DNA of 64,000 nucleotides from JAGQSZ01 sp049647585 (lineage in GTDB: Bacteria > Actinomycetota > Acidimicrobiia > Acidimicrobiales > Microtrichaceae), in NCBI GenBank assembly GCA_049647585.1, contig JBARXY010000004.1:1-64000 (forward strand), read 5' to 3'. The translations under genes were made by a program, and so were the position numbers. The notes under the pieces were generated by a model, which ran no database searches, was not told the origin of the DNA, and saw only the letters and a program-made list of their open reading frames with translations. This document shows, piece after piece, positions 36,945 to 45,087 of the stretch (position 1 is the first letter of the stretch; the number at the start of each line of letters is the position of its first letter).

Positions 36945-38330
36945 TCAGACTGTTAGTTGAATCATCCGGGCGAGCCCATCTTCGACTACATCGGCAAGTC
37001 TCCTCTGCGCTGCGCGAACTGCCGGATCGTCACGCAGCGAAGGGTCTACGCGCGACGGGTTGAGGGCACAGTTATTGGCCCACGCTGCGATGTCAGGCTC
37101 AGCGTTGTAGCCGCGGGCGGCAATGGTTCCCCGGACCTGCATCTTCACCCAGTCGACAATGCCGTCGGGCAGATTGTTTGGAGGGCACAACCGATTTCGC
37201 TCCCTGTCGTCGTCGCGAGTTGCTTCCACGTAGCCGACGAGCGCGGCACAGAAGCATGGGAAGCCCGCACGAACCATCTGAATTCGGATCCTGTCCGGAC
37301 CCCAGATGGGAACTATCGGCGGATACTGAAGTCCTGACGCGGCGCAGTGCACCACGAGGGAATCTGCGGGAAGTGGCACGACACCGGACTGGAGAACAAT
37401 CTCTGAGTCCGTGATGGTCTCTACGTGCCCGAGATGGATCACGTTCTCGATGGCACGGAGCAGGTCGAGTTCCCAACTGCCCAGGGTTGGCGCCTTGGCC
37501 ATGGTCGGGACGCGGCTCGTGTCGATCCGGAACAATGCGTCGCACTCTTCAAGTCCCAGAAACACGTCATCGATCGAACGGGCTGCGGAGGCCGCCGACA
37601 TCATGTCGGCGACGAAGCCGAGCGCCAGCACCGGGTCGGGCTGCACCACCGCCCTGTTCAGCATCCACGGCTCGCGGGGCCGCACCCACATGATCCGATC
37701 GGGGTCGACGCCATTGCCGAGCAACCACACGATCCCGTCAGTCGCGGTCTTGCCCGATCCGACAATCACATAGCTGCCCGTCACGTCGGCAATCCCTGCG
37801 ATCTCGCCGACGGCAACCGCCCGAACCCCTTCCGCGACGCCGAAAGGCGGGGGCGTCGTCGCCGGGACGGTTGGTGACAGATAGGTGGCGTCGACAACTC
37901 GTCTTGCCACCTCAACGCGAATCGTTTCACCCGACTCGATCGAGGCCACCAGATGCAGATCTCCATCGGCGCGGTAGTCATATCCTCCGAGGAACGTCAC
38001 CCGACCCGACCCGACGAAACGCGTGTCCAGAATCTGCTGGTAATAGTTCCGTATTTCGGAGCGGTGCGCCCTCTCCTGGAGCCCGGCCTCGGGCCCATCT
38101 TTCTGGAGTGATCCGGTACCCAGGACGGTCGAGGCGACGCCGTAGAACATCGATGCCTGATGTAGTTGCACGAAGGGATAGGCGTCATGCCAGTGCCCAC
38201 CGGGGCGCTGTCGGCGATCGACGAGCGTTACGTGCACATCGGAGTTATCGATCAGAGCGTCCGTGAACGCCATTCCCATCGCGCCTGCGCCGACAACGAG
38301 GTAGTCGGTCTTGAGCGGGTGAACGGCCAT
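36945..38330 (-). CDS. FAD/NAD(P)-binding monooxygenase-like oxidoreductase
   Basis: The 461-residue protein starts with the FAD motif YLVVGAGAMGMAFTDALIDN and a GGHWHDAYPFVQLHQ segment like that of flavin monooxygenases. A second nucleotide motif, YVIVGSGKTATDGIVWLLGN, lies near residue 190. The substrate is unknown. The ATG at 38330 has GGAGG 7 nt upstream, which decides the start. It stands alone between the copper pump and a PAP2 protein. Confidence 0.8.
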   Translation of the reverse strand: MAVHPLKTDYLVVGAGAMGMAFTDALIDNSDVHVTLVDRRQRPGGHWHDAYPFVQLHQASMFYGVASTVLGTGSLQKDGPEAGLQERAHRSEIRNYYQQILDTRFVGSGRVTFLGGYDYRADGDLHLVASIESGETIRVEVARRVVDATYLSPTVPATTPPPFGVAEGVRAVAVGEIAGIADVTGSYVIVGSGKTATDGIVWLLGNGVDPDRIMWVRPREPWMLNRAVVQPDPVLALGFVADMMSAASAARSIDDVFLGLEECDALFRIDTSRVPTMAKAPTLGSWELDLLRAIENVIHLGHVETITDSEIVLQSGVVPLPADSLVVHCAASGLQYPPIVPIWGPDRIRIQMVRAGFPCFCAALVGYVEATRDDDRERNRLCPPNNLPDGIVDWVKMQVRGTIAARGYNAEPDIAAWANNCALNPSRVDPSLRDDPAVRAAQRRLADVVEDGLARMIQLTV

Positions 38331-38569
38331 CGAGGGACCTCCAGCAAGTGACGATCTGGACGACTGAGAGACACCGACTGGGTGGGACCGATCGGGCGGC
38401 ACTGACGAATCGGATGAGCAGTGGAGCGATGGGATGAAACGACTGGGCGGAACGGGCCTAGCGCTAACCTACCTACCCGAACAACCGACCGCGAGCACTA
38501 CCGGCTCCAGTCAATCGAATCGTGACGTCACGGCCGATCAAGGCCGGGTCGACTCGGCCAGGCCGCCCG

Positions 38570-39436
38570 CTAGGTCGCCCCTCCCTCGGGGCTGAGCAAA
38601 GCCAGGTCATCGATGACTTCGGGCTCTCGCGCCTCCTCTGCCTCGACGCGCCCGCGGGCGCGGAACTTCCGTACCGCCGAGTCGACCGCCAGACCCCCGG
38701 CAAGTAGTGCGACAGCGACAATTCCGTCGACCCACCAGTGGTTCCCCGTGGCAGATACGGCCAGAAACGTGATGATGAGGTGCCCCAGAAACAGCCACCT
38801 CCACCATCCCTTTGTCACCGCAACTATGCCGAACGAGACAACCGCGGCCCAGGCGATGTGGATCGACGGCATCGCCGCAAACTGGTCCGACACTCCCGTC
38901 CCGACCGGGCCGTAGAGATTCAGTCCGTAGTGGCTGGACAGATCGATGTACCCCAGGTCCGTAAGGAACCGCGGCGGGGCGACCCGGATGAAGCGGATCA
39001 CCAGACACCCTGCGGTCACCAGCACGAGTCCGTTACGCCAGTGCGGATATTTGTCGCGGTGACGTACGTACATCCAGACGAGAAACACCAACAAGGTCGG
39101 TACGTGCAACCCGGCGTAGTAGTAGTTGGTCAGCCTGCCGAGCCAATCGTGCCGGAGTACGAAGTGTTGCAGCGAGAGCTCCGTCGGCAGGTGCAGCCAG
39201 TTCTCGAAATCGACGATCCGGTACGCCCGATCCATCGCCCCCTCGTCCTTGCTCAACGGTAGTTTCCGGGCGATCCGCCAAAGCGAGTACAGCGAAGCAA
39301 CCAGGGCGAATTCAAGCGCAGCGGGTCCGACGACCGATGCGGAACGAGAGTCGGGTCGCCATCGTTTGATGACGAGCGCGATCAGCCAGCTGATCAGGGC
39401 CGCTGTCGCGGCCTGGTTCCACGTCGGCCAGTTCAC
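38570..39436 (-). CDS. PAP2-superfamily membrane phosphatase/transferase (Aur1/Ipt1-like)
   Basis: The 288-residue protein has about six membrane helices and the three-part phosphatase site. A first motif near APPRFLTDLGY is followed by AMPSIHIAWA (PSxH) near residue 189 and SATGNHWWVDG (His and Asp) near 228. The length and motif form fit the inositol-phosphotransferase-like PAP2_3 group, which acts on lipid phosphates. The GTG at 39436 is the only start before the first helix; its ribosome site is poor. The C-terminal tail is charged and cytosolic. Confidence 0.75.
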   Translation of the reverse strand: MNWPTWNQAATAALISWLIALVIKRWRPDSRSASVVGPAALEFALVASLYSLWRIARKLPLSKDEGAMDRAYRIVDFENWLHLPTELSLQHFVLRHDWLGRLTNYYYAGLHVPTLLVFLVWMYVRHRDKYPHWRNGLVLVTAGCLVIRFIRVAPPRFLTDLGYIDLSSHYGLNLYGPVGTGVSDQFAAMPSIHIAWAAVVSFGIVAVTKGWWRWLFLGHLIITFLAVSATGNHWWVDGIVAVALLAGGLAVDSAVRKFRARGRVEAEEAREPEVIDDLALLSPEGGAT

Positions 39437-39508
39437 TCCGCCAAAGACTGCCGGTGGTGGGCCGACCTGGCAACTCGCCCGGGACGGGGAGAGATAGCTG
39501 GGAGGGAG

Positions 39509-39688
39509 CTACTCAGGCTTGAGCGATGTCCGGATCGACTCACGTAGATCCGGCGAATCCTCATGCTTGTGAACGGCTACGGCATGGCGTGCTGCAGCGT
39601 CCACGACCTCATCCTCCTCGCCAGAGATGGTCAGTGTGCAACCGACCTCGCTGGGAAGATCCCTACAGTCTGCGACCATTCTGCTCAT
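39509..39688 (-). CDS. DUF1059 small protein
   Basis: The 59-residue protein reads VADCRDLPSEVGCTLTISGE followed by EDEVVDAAARHAVAVHKHED, the DUF1059 pattern with two Cys and conserved His residues. The function is unknown; the Cys/His set might bind a metal. The start is the ATG at 39688, or one three codons later. Confidence 0.8.
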   Translation of the reverse strand: MSRMVADCRDLPSEVGCTLTISGEEDEVVDAAARHAVAVHKHEDSPDLRESIRTSLKPE

Positions 39689-39855
39689 GGTCGACCCCTT
39701 TCGATCAAGTGCGACGTCCGCCCTGTCAAATGGACCTTTCAAGGCTCACGGTCGCGCCGATGGATGCGCGAGTCAATCAAGCTTCCCTCCCAAGCCACGC
39801 CCGAAGAAGAGTCACTATGGTCAGTCCAAGCCCACGAGGAGCGAGGACAATCATC

Positions 39856-40338
39856 ATGAGTCACGACCATGACGCAGAAGACCTGGCAACAGCGGAGGAG
39901 ATCAAGGCTCACCATGCCGTGATGATCCACGACCTGGACCATCTCGCATCGAGCTTGGACACAGCCGCCCGCTCGGGTGATGGCTTCGACGACGCCCGTT
40001 CCAAGCTCCACGAATGGGTTGGGGCGGTCCTGGTTCCGCACGCAGTTGAAGAGGAGCAGATGACCTACCGCGCTGCGAGCGAGCTTGCAGAGGGAGCACC
40101 GCTCATCGAATCGATGCTCTCCGAACACGAACTCATCCGCGCTACCGCCAAACGTGTCGATTCGGCCGACGACCCCCGCGAGTCGGCTGCGTACGCACGC
40201 ATGCTGTTCGAGATCTTCCACAGCCACCAGCGCAAGGAGGACGACATCATCGTTCCCATGTTGTTGAAGGCCGACGGCGTGTCGTTGAGTGACCTGGTCG
40301 GTGACGCAACCGCTCACGACCATCACCATCATCACTAA
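39856..40338 (+). CDS. Hemerythrin-like HHE domain protein
   Basis: The 160-residue helical protein carries iron-ligand residues spaced as in hemerythrin: IKAHHAVMIHDLDHLASSLD, VPHAVEEEQMTYRAA, MLSEHELIRATAKR and IFHSHQRKEDDIIVPML. It would hold a di-iron centre for oxygen or NO sensing or iron handling. It ends in a natural run of His residues (DHHHHHH) that may bind extra metal. The ATG at 39856 has GAGGA about 8 nt upstream. Confidence 0.85.
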   Translation: MSHDHDAEDLATAEEIKAHHAVMIHDLDHLASSLDTAARSGDGFDDARSKLHEWVGAVLVPHAVEEEQMTYRAASELAEGAPLIESMLSEHELIRATAKRVDSADDPRESAAYARMLFEIFHSHQRKEDDIIVPMLLKADGVSLSDLVGDATAHDHHHHH

Positions 40339-40388
40339 TCGGTCAAGCGACCGGTCAAGGGTTCAGCCCGGTCTCGCAGGCGGCTGCG

Positions 40389-40407
40389 ATGGTAGGATGG
40401 TTACCAT
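40389..40407. promoter_or_regulatory. Inverted repeat over the antitoxin start, likely autoregulatory operator
   Basis: ATGGTA and TACCAT form perfect 6-bp arms separated by 7 nt. They cover the ribosome site and overlap the ATG of the AbrB-type antitoxin. VapB-type antitoxins usually repress their own operon through such palindromes. Confidence 0.55.
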
Positions 40408-40654
40408 GCTGGCATCCATCGACAAGGCTGGTCGGATAGTCATCCCAAAGGAGATCCGTGACCGACTTGATCTTGTGCCGGAAACGGAACTCAGCATCGA
40501 GGTCCAGGGCGACAGCATTCGCATCGAGCGTGTTGCCCGACCCCGGCGACGCCTCGAGTTCACCGATGATGGGCGACCGTTCTTTGCCGGTGGCGACGAC
40601 CAGGTGACAACCGACCTCGACGTGCAGAGGCTCCGTGATGCCGACCGACGCTGA
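40406..40654 (+). CDS. AbrB/SpoVT-type antitoxin (VapB-like)
   Basis: The 82-residue protein has the swapped-hairpin DNA-binding motif MLASIDKAGRIVIPKEIRDR followed by PETELSIEVQGDSIRIERV. The C-terminal part (FTDDGRPFFAGG) would contact the PIN toxin. A GTAGGA site lies 8 nt before the ATG at 40406. The 3' end overlaps the toxin gene by 17 nt. Confidence 0.88.
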   Translation: MLASIDKAGRIVIPKEIRDRLDLVPETELSIEVQGDSIRIERVARPRRRLEFTDDGRPFFAGGDDQVTTDLDVQRLRDADRR

Positions 40655-41072
40655 CCTCGAAGACGAGCTCTATGCGGTCGATACGAGTGTTGCAGTTGCC
40701 TTCCTCGATGCATCGCACACCGCGCACCGAAAGTGCGTCGACACTCTCAGCGGCAAGGTGTCGGCTCTTTCCGGTCACGCTGCATTCGAGACCCTGGCGG
40801 TTCTGACCCGCCTGCCCGGACCGGCGCAGGTGGAGCCGGCGGACGCAGCCAGAGCAATCAGCATCGCTTTTTCGGAGCGCTGCTGGTTGAACGGTTCCCA
40901 ACAACAACGACTACTGGCAACTGTCGGTGACATGGGAATCGCCGGCGGAATGGTCTATGACGCGCTCGTCGGCGAAGCAGCTCGGGTCAATGGTCGAGTA
41001 CTACTCACCCGGGATCGTCGCGCCATTCCGACCTATGAGTTCCTAGGTGTCCGATACGTCATGGTCGGCTAA
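40638..41072 (+). CDS. PIN-domain toxin (VapC-like)
   Basis: The 144-residue protein shows the acidic residues of PIN RNases: AVDTSVAVAFLDASH (first Asp), an internal Glu in GHAAFETLAVL, GGMVYDALVGEAA (Asp) and VLLTRDRRAIPTYEFLG (Asp). VapC toxins cut tRNA or rRNA. It is paired with the AbrB-type antitoxin upstream. Confidence 0.88.
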   Translation: MPTDADLEDELYAVDTSVAVAFLDASHTAHRKCVDTLSGKVSALSGHAAFETLAVLTRLPGPAQVEPADAARAISIAFSERCWLNGSQQQRLLATVGDMGIAGGMVYDALVGEAARVNGRVLLTRDRRAIPTYEFLGVRYVMVG

Positions 41073-41212
41073 CAGGTTGGTGCCAAATCCCCAGAGTGAC
41101 CTGCGAGGCGTGCCTGCGAACATTTTTTGCTCGTGGTGTCGAGAACCTGTGGCTGGCTCCGTCCTAGAAATACATCGGGCCGATCGGGCCGATGTCAGAC
41201 AAGGAGATATCC

Positions 41213-41626
41213 ATGGCCAAGTACCTGTTGCTCAAGCACTACAGGGGTGCTCCGGCGGCCGTCAATGACGTTTCGATGGACAAGTGGACACCTGATGAGG
41301 TCGACGCTCACATCCAGTTCATGAACGACTTCGCGGCCCGGCTCGAGACCAGCGGCGAGTTCATCGACGGTCAGGCCCTCTCACCGGACGGCGTGTGGGT
41401 CCGATCTGACGGGGAAGGTCGCCCACCCGTGACCGACGGCCCCTTCGCCGAGACCAAGGACCTGATAGCCGGCTGGATGGTGATCGACGTCGACAGCTAC
41501 GAACGGGCGATCGAGCTGGCGGGTGAACTGTCCTCAGCCCCAGGAGCGGGCGGCGATCCGATCCACGAGTGGCTCGAACTTCGACCGTTCCTGGCCAATC
41601 CATCTACTGTCGACCAATGTCGCTAG
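41213..41626 (+). CDS. YCII-related DGPF-domain protein
   Basis: The 137-residue protein has the ferredoxin-like YCII fold and the hallmark PPVTDGPFAETKDLIAGWMV near residue 72. AAGGAG lies 6 nt before the ATG. The next gene is an ECF42 sigma factor. DGPF proteins are the known genomic partners and targets of that sigma group. The biochemical role remains unknown. Confidence 0.9.
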   Translation: MAKYLLLKHYRGAPAAVNDVSMDKWTPDEVDAHIQFMNDFAARLETSGEFIDGQALSPDGVWVRSDGEGRPPVTDGPFAETKDLIAGWMVIDVDSYERAIELAGELSSAPGAGGDPIHEWLELRPFLANPSTVDQCR

Positions 41627-41657
41627 ACCGAGGCGGCCAGACACTGACCCGGCTCTG

Positions 41658-42815
41658 ATGACTGTCAACGAGGTCGAGCTACGCGAACTCGTCCCCAAGG
41701 TGCTGAGTGTTCTCGTCCGTCGCGGAGCCGACTTCGCGACGGCCGAGGATGCCGTTCAGGAAGCGCTCATCCGGGCACTCAGCAAATGGGAAGACTCGGC
41801 GCCGGTAGACCCCACGGGATGGCTCATAACGGTCGCTTGGCGGGCGTTCCTCGACATGTCCCGCTCCGACACCGCCCGTCGGACAAGGGAGCTCCGACTG
41901 GATGTCGAACCGCCCCCGGGTCCAGGGCCCAGCACTGACGACACGCTGCGTATGTACTTCCTGTGCGCCAATCCCGACCTGACCGAATCGTCCGCGATTG
42001 CGTTGACGCTGCGCGCCGTCGGAGGACTGACCACACGCCAGATCGCCCAGGCCTACCTGGTGCCAGAGGCGACCATGGCCCAGCGAATCAGCCGGGCCAA
42101 GCGCGTGATCGGTCGGACGGGGGTTGACCGTCCAGGCGATGTCAACACCGTCATGCGAGTTCTCTATCTGGTCTTCAACGAGGGCTATTTGGGCGAGGTC
42201 GACCTGGCGGCTGAGGCCATACGACTGACCCGTCAGCTGCTCGACCTCGTTGACGAACCCGAAGTCCAGGGGTTGTTGGCACTGATGCTGCTGCACCACG
42301 CCCGACGGAAGAGTCGCACCCGTGCCGACGGCAGCATCGTTGCGCTCGCGGAGCAGAATCGGGCCGAGTGGGACACAGCGCTGATAGCCGAGGGGATCGA
42401 CGTGATCAATCGTGCGCTCTCCCGGGACCGGCTCGGCGAATACCAGGCACAGGCGGCAATCGCAGCTCTGCACGCCGACGCCCTGAGCGTGGAGCAGACC
42501 GATTGGGTCCAGATCGTCGAGTGGTACGACGAACTTCTCCGTTTCGTGGACAGCTCGATAGTGCGACTCAACCGCGCTGTCGCCGTGGGTCAGGCCGACG
42601 GCGCGCCCGCGGGGCTTGCAGCGCTGGCCGATGTCGACAAGGACGTCCCTAGGTATGACGCTGCAGCCGCCCACCTGCACGAGAAGAACGGCGACCTCGA
42701 ACTCGCGGCGCAGCTGTACGCCAAGGCCGCACGCAGTGCGCCGAGCGTCGCTGAACGTGACCACCAGACACGCCAGGCGGCGCGACTCAACCAGAGACTC
42801 GGGAAGCTGCGCTAG
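41658..42815 (+). CDS. ECF42-group sigma factor with C-terminal TPR-like extension
   Basis: The 385-residue protein has sigma regions 2 and 4 in the first 170 residues (GADFATAEDAVQEALIRALS; GLTTRQIAQAYLVPEATMAQ). A long helical extension of about 200 residues follows (DUF6596/TPR-like; RLTRQLLDLVDEPEVQGLLA, PAGLAALADVDKDVPRYDAA). This architecture and the DGPF gene 31 bp upstream define group ECF42, which lacks an anti-sigma factor and is thought to be controlled through the extension. The ATG at 41658 is chosen because sigma region 2 starts soon after. Confidence 0.9.
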   Translation: MTVNEVELRELVPKVLSVLVRRGADFATAEDAVQEALIRALSKWEDSAPVDPTGWLITVAWRAFLDMSRSDTARRTRELRLDVEPPPGPGPSTDDTLRMYFLCANPDLTESSAIALTLRAVGGLTTRQIAQAYLVPEATMAQRISRAKRVIGRTGVDRPGDVNTVMRVLYLVFNEGYLGEVDLAAEAIRLTRQLLDLVDEPEVQGLLALMLLHHARRKSRTRADGSIVALAEQNRAEWDTALIAEGIDVINRALSRDRLGEYQAQAAIAALHADALSVEQTDWVQIVEWYDELLRFVDSSIVRLNRAVAVGQADGAPAGLAALADVDKDVPRYDAAAAHLHEKNGDLELAAQLYAKAARSAPSVAERDHQTRQAARLNQRLGKLR

Positions 42816-42918
42816 GTCAGACGGAGACGTGCTTCCGACCCTCCGTGGTAACCGTCGTAGGTTGTAACCGACCTGCTGTGGCGTCCGCGCCGTGGTGTCC
42901 CCCAGACGAGGAGTCTCA

Positions 42919-43506
42919 ATGGCCGAGCACAGGATTTCCGGCAGTGACGAGAACGCATCGGACGAAGCCCCCGCTGCGGGTCCTGCCGCCTCCACGGTCG
43001 GCAACTCGACCTGGACGGAGCCGATGGCGACCTGTCTAGATGTCTGGCACAGATTCATCGCAGGCGATCGCACGGCGCTGGGCCGGGCCCTCGCCGATGA
43101 TGCTGTATTGCACTCCCCGGTCCTGTTCCAGCCGGTCCAAGGTAAGGAACTCGTTTCCATGTACCTGACCGGAGCATCTATGACCTTCGTCGGAACGACC
43201 GACTCCCCCGATACCGATGACGAGCCCGCAACCGGCGCCGACGCAGGGCCCGCAACCGGCGCCGACCCGGATGGGTGGGATGGCAGGTTCCGCTATGTAC
43301 GCAAGGTGATTGATTCCCATAACGCTGTGCTCGAATTCGAGACCACCATGGCTGGCAAGTACGTGAACGGTGTCGACATGATCACCTGCAACGACGATGG
43401 ACTCATCGTCGACTTCAAAGTGATGGTGCGTCCCCGTCAGGCCGTCGAAGCCGTTCGCGAAATGATGGCCGAGGCACTCGACACACTGCAGGGCGGAGAA
43501 AACTGA
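42919..43506 (+). CDS. SnoaL/NTF2-like protein with a low-complexity insert
   Basis: The 195-residue protein resembles the NTF2-like fold: WHRFIAGDRTALGRALADDA, VLHSPVLFQPVQGKELVSMY, FRYVRKVIDSHNAVLEFETT, GVDMITCNDDGLIVDFKVMV. An insert of about 25 residues with the repeated words PATGAD sits between strands. GAGGAG precedes the ATG by 5 nt. Such proteins may be isomerases or cyclases, or may bind small ligands. The substrate is unknown. Confidence 0.7.
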   Translation: MAEHRISGSDENASDEAPAAGPAASTVGNSTWTEPMATCLDVWHRFIAGDRTALGRALADDAVLHSPVLFQPVQGKELVSMYLTGASMTFVGTTDSPDTDDEPATGADAGPATGADPDGWDGRFRYVRKVIDSHNAVLEFETTMAGKYVNGVDMITCNDDGLIVDFKVMVRPRQAVEAVREMMAEALDTLQGGEN

Positions 43507-43579
43507 GCGCCTGGAGTGGGAAGCGGCGCGGAGCGGAGCGGGGAGTTGGGGCCGGGAAGCGGTGTGTCACGCGCCCCTA

Positions 43580-44236
43580 TCAGGTCAGCCCGTTGAGAGA
43601 AGCGAACGGATCCCAGGTGGAGTCGGTGTGCCATTCCAGCTCGACCGCATCAGCCAACTCCTGCGCGACTTCCGCACCGTGGAGATGTGCGATCAGAGCA
43701 AGGGTCATGTCCATACCCGCGGCGACACCCGATGAGGTCCAGCGGTTGCGGTCCTGCACCCAACGTGCCTCGGCAACCCACTCGACCTGCGGAGCCTGAC
43801 TGCGCGGCCATTCGAAGGCGCGCTTGTTGGTCGTCGCCCTGTAGCCGTCGAGAAGTCCAGCGGCCCCGAGTAGGCCGGCGCCTGTGCAGACGGAGGTGAC
43901 AAACTCGGCCTCGGCCGCCCAGTCCGACAGCCAGTCGATGAACGCAGAGTCGTCGACCAGCATTCGCGTACCAATGCCTCCCGGCACGAGCACGATCTCC
44001 GGGGTCGTCGCATCTTCGAAGGCTGCGGTCGCTACGAGTGCAGGACCTTGGGCGCTAGTGACCGGCCCCGCCGACTTCGCCAGCACTTCGATCGAGAACA
44101 TCTCGGGCAGTTTGCCGAACAGCTCCAGGGGCCCACAGACATCAAGTAGCTCGAAGCCGTCGAACAGGACGACACCAACGCGCCGCGCCTCCCTGACACT
44201 TGAAGAACCTGCGCTGTCGTCCAAGGCGTTTCCCAC
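43580..44236 (-). CDS. DJ-1/PfpI-family (GlxA-type amidotransferase-like) protein
   Basis: The 218-residue protein has VGVVLFDGFELLDVCGPLEL, then IVLVPGGIGTR, then the nucleophile elbow FVTSVCTGAGLLGAAGLLDG with its Cys, as in DJ-1/PfpI proteins. It lacks the AraC DNA-binding domain often fused in GlxA regulators. The GTG start lies 2 nt after the stop of the DMT transporter, so the two are co-transcribed. It may be an isonitrile hydratase or glyoxalase III-like enzyme; this is uncertain. Confidence 0.82.
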   Translation of the reverse strand: MGNALDDSAGSSSVREARRVGVVLFDGFELLDVCGPLELFGKLPEMFSIEVLAKSAGPVTSAQGPALVATAAFEDATTPEIVLVPGGIGTRMLVDDSAFIDWLSDWAAEAEFVTSVCTGAGLLGAAGLLDGYRATTNKRAFEWPRSQAPQVEWVAEARWVQDRNRWTSSGVAAGMDMTLALIAHLHGAEVAQELADAVELEWHTDSTWDPFASLNGLT

Positions 44237-44238
44237 GG

Positions 44239-45087
44239 TCAGGCAATGTAACGGGCCAGCGGCGACCTCGACAGAGTTACCACTCCGACGAGCATCGACC
44301 CCATCGCCAGAGCCATCACCGCGACGTGTAGAGGCCCGCGATTGATCTGCTCCTGAAGGACGATTGAGCCGATCAGCGCACCGGAGATAGGTTCGATCAT
44401 CACCATGAGAGGCATCGACGCAGACAGGCTTCCGGCCTGGAACGCACTCTGTATGAGGACGGTTCCGAGTACGGCGGATAGCACCACGGCATACGGCTGC
44501 CATGACGACAGCGCTGCGCCGAGTCCATCGCCGAGCAGGTCGACCAGCGACTTGGTAGCTGCTGCCATGAACGCATAGGTCAAGGACCCCGCAGCCGCCC
44601 AGCAGCCCGACCTGACGGGCCCAGATGATGATCGGAGACCGCTTGCGACCAGCACGATCACCAGGCCCACGACGATCCCCAGCAGGACTAGCCAGGTGAC
44701 CGCAGGGGCATCGGAGCGGCCCTCGCTCGGCGCTGCTGCCACCAGAAACATGGTGATTCCGGCGGCCACACCGATAGCTCCGAGCCACTCGCTCCTCGAG
44801 AGCCGCCGGCCGACGAGCTTGGCGCTGACCGGCAGGGCGAAGAGAAGGCTCGACGGAAGTAGTGCTTGTACAAGCACCAGCGACCCGAAGCTCAGCGCGA
44901 TCCCTTCAAGTACGAAGGACGCAAAATCGATGGCGGTGGCCACCAGCCACCGCCAGTTCGCGACAAGCTGTACAAGCAGGCCAACTCTTAGTGCGTGTCG
45001 GCTCGGAACCGCGGAAGCGACACGTTGTTGTCCAACTGACGCCATTGCGAATCCGAAAGCCGCGAGGAATGCAAAGAGGACGGCCAC
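44239..45087 (-). CDS. DMT-superfamily transporter (EamA-like)
   Basis: The 282-residue protein has nine or ten hydrophobic helices in two EamA-like halves, with LLPSSLLFALPVSAKLVGRR in the first half and MPLMVMIEPISGALIGSIVL in the second. It should move a small metabolite across the inner membrane. It starts divergently from the glycosyltransferase gene, and their starts overlap by 19 bp. It is co-transcribed with the DJ-1 protein. Confidence 0.8.
   Translation of the reverse strand: MAVLFAFLAAFGFAMASVGQQRVASAVPSRHALRVGLLVQLVANWRWLVATAIDFASFVLEGIALSFGSLVLVQALLPSSLLFALPVSAKLVGRRLSRSEWLGAIGVAAGITMFLVAAAPSEGRSDAPAVTWLVLLGIVVGLVIVLVASGLRSSSGPVRSGCWAAAGSLTYAFMAAATKSLVDLLGDGLGAALSSWQPYAVVLSAVLGTVLIQSAFQAGSLSASMPLMVMIEPISGALIGSIVLQEQINRGPLHVAVMALAMGSMLVGVVTLSRSPLARYIA

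Noticed and set aside
41073..41212. Possible tRNA or small RNA in the gap after the PIN toxin
   Set aside because: No cloverleaf or strong hairpin with a T-run can be drawn. Only the ribosome site of the next gene is recognisable.
41679..43160. Long open frame of 493 codons on the minus strand
   Set aside because: It lies opposite the ECF42 sigma gene, which has clear sigma motifs. The antisense frame matches no family and is a by-product of high GC content.
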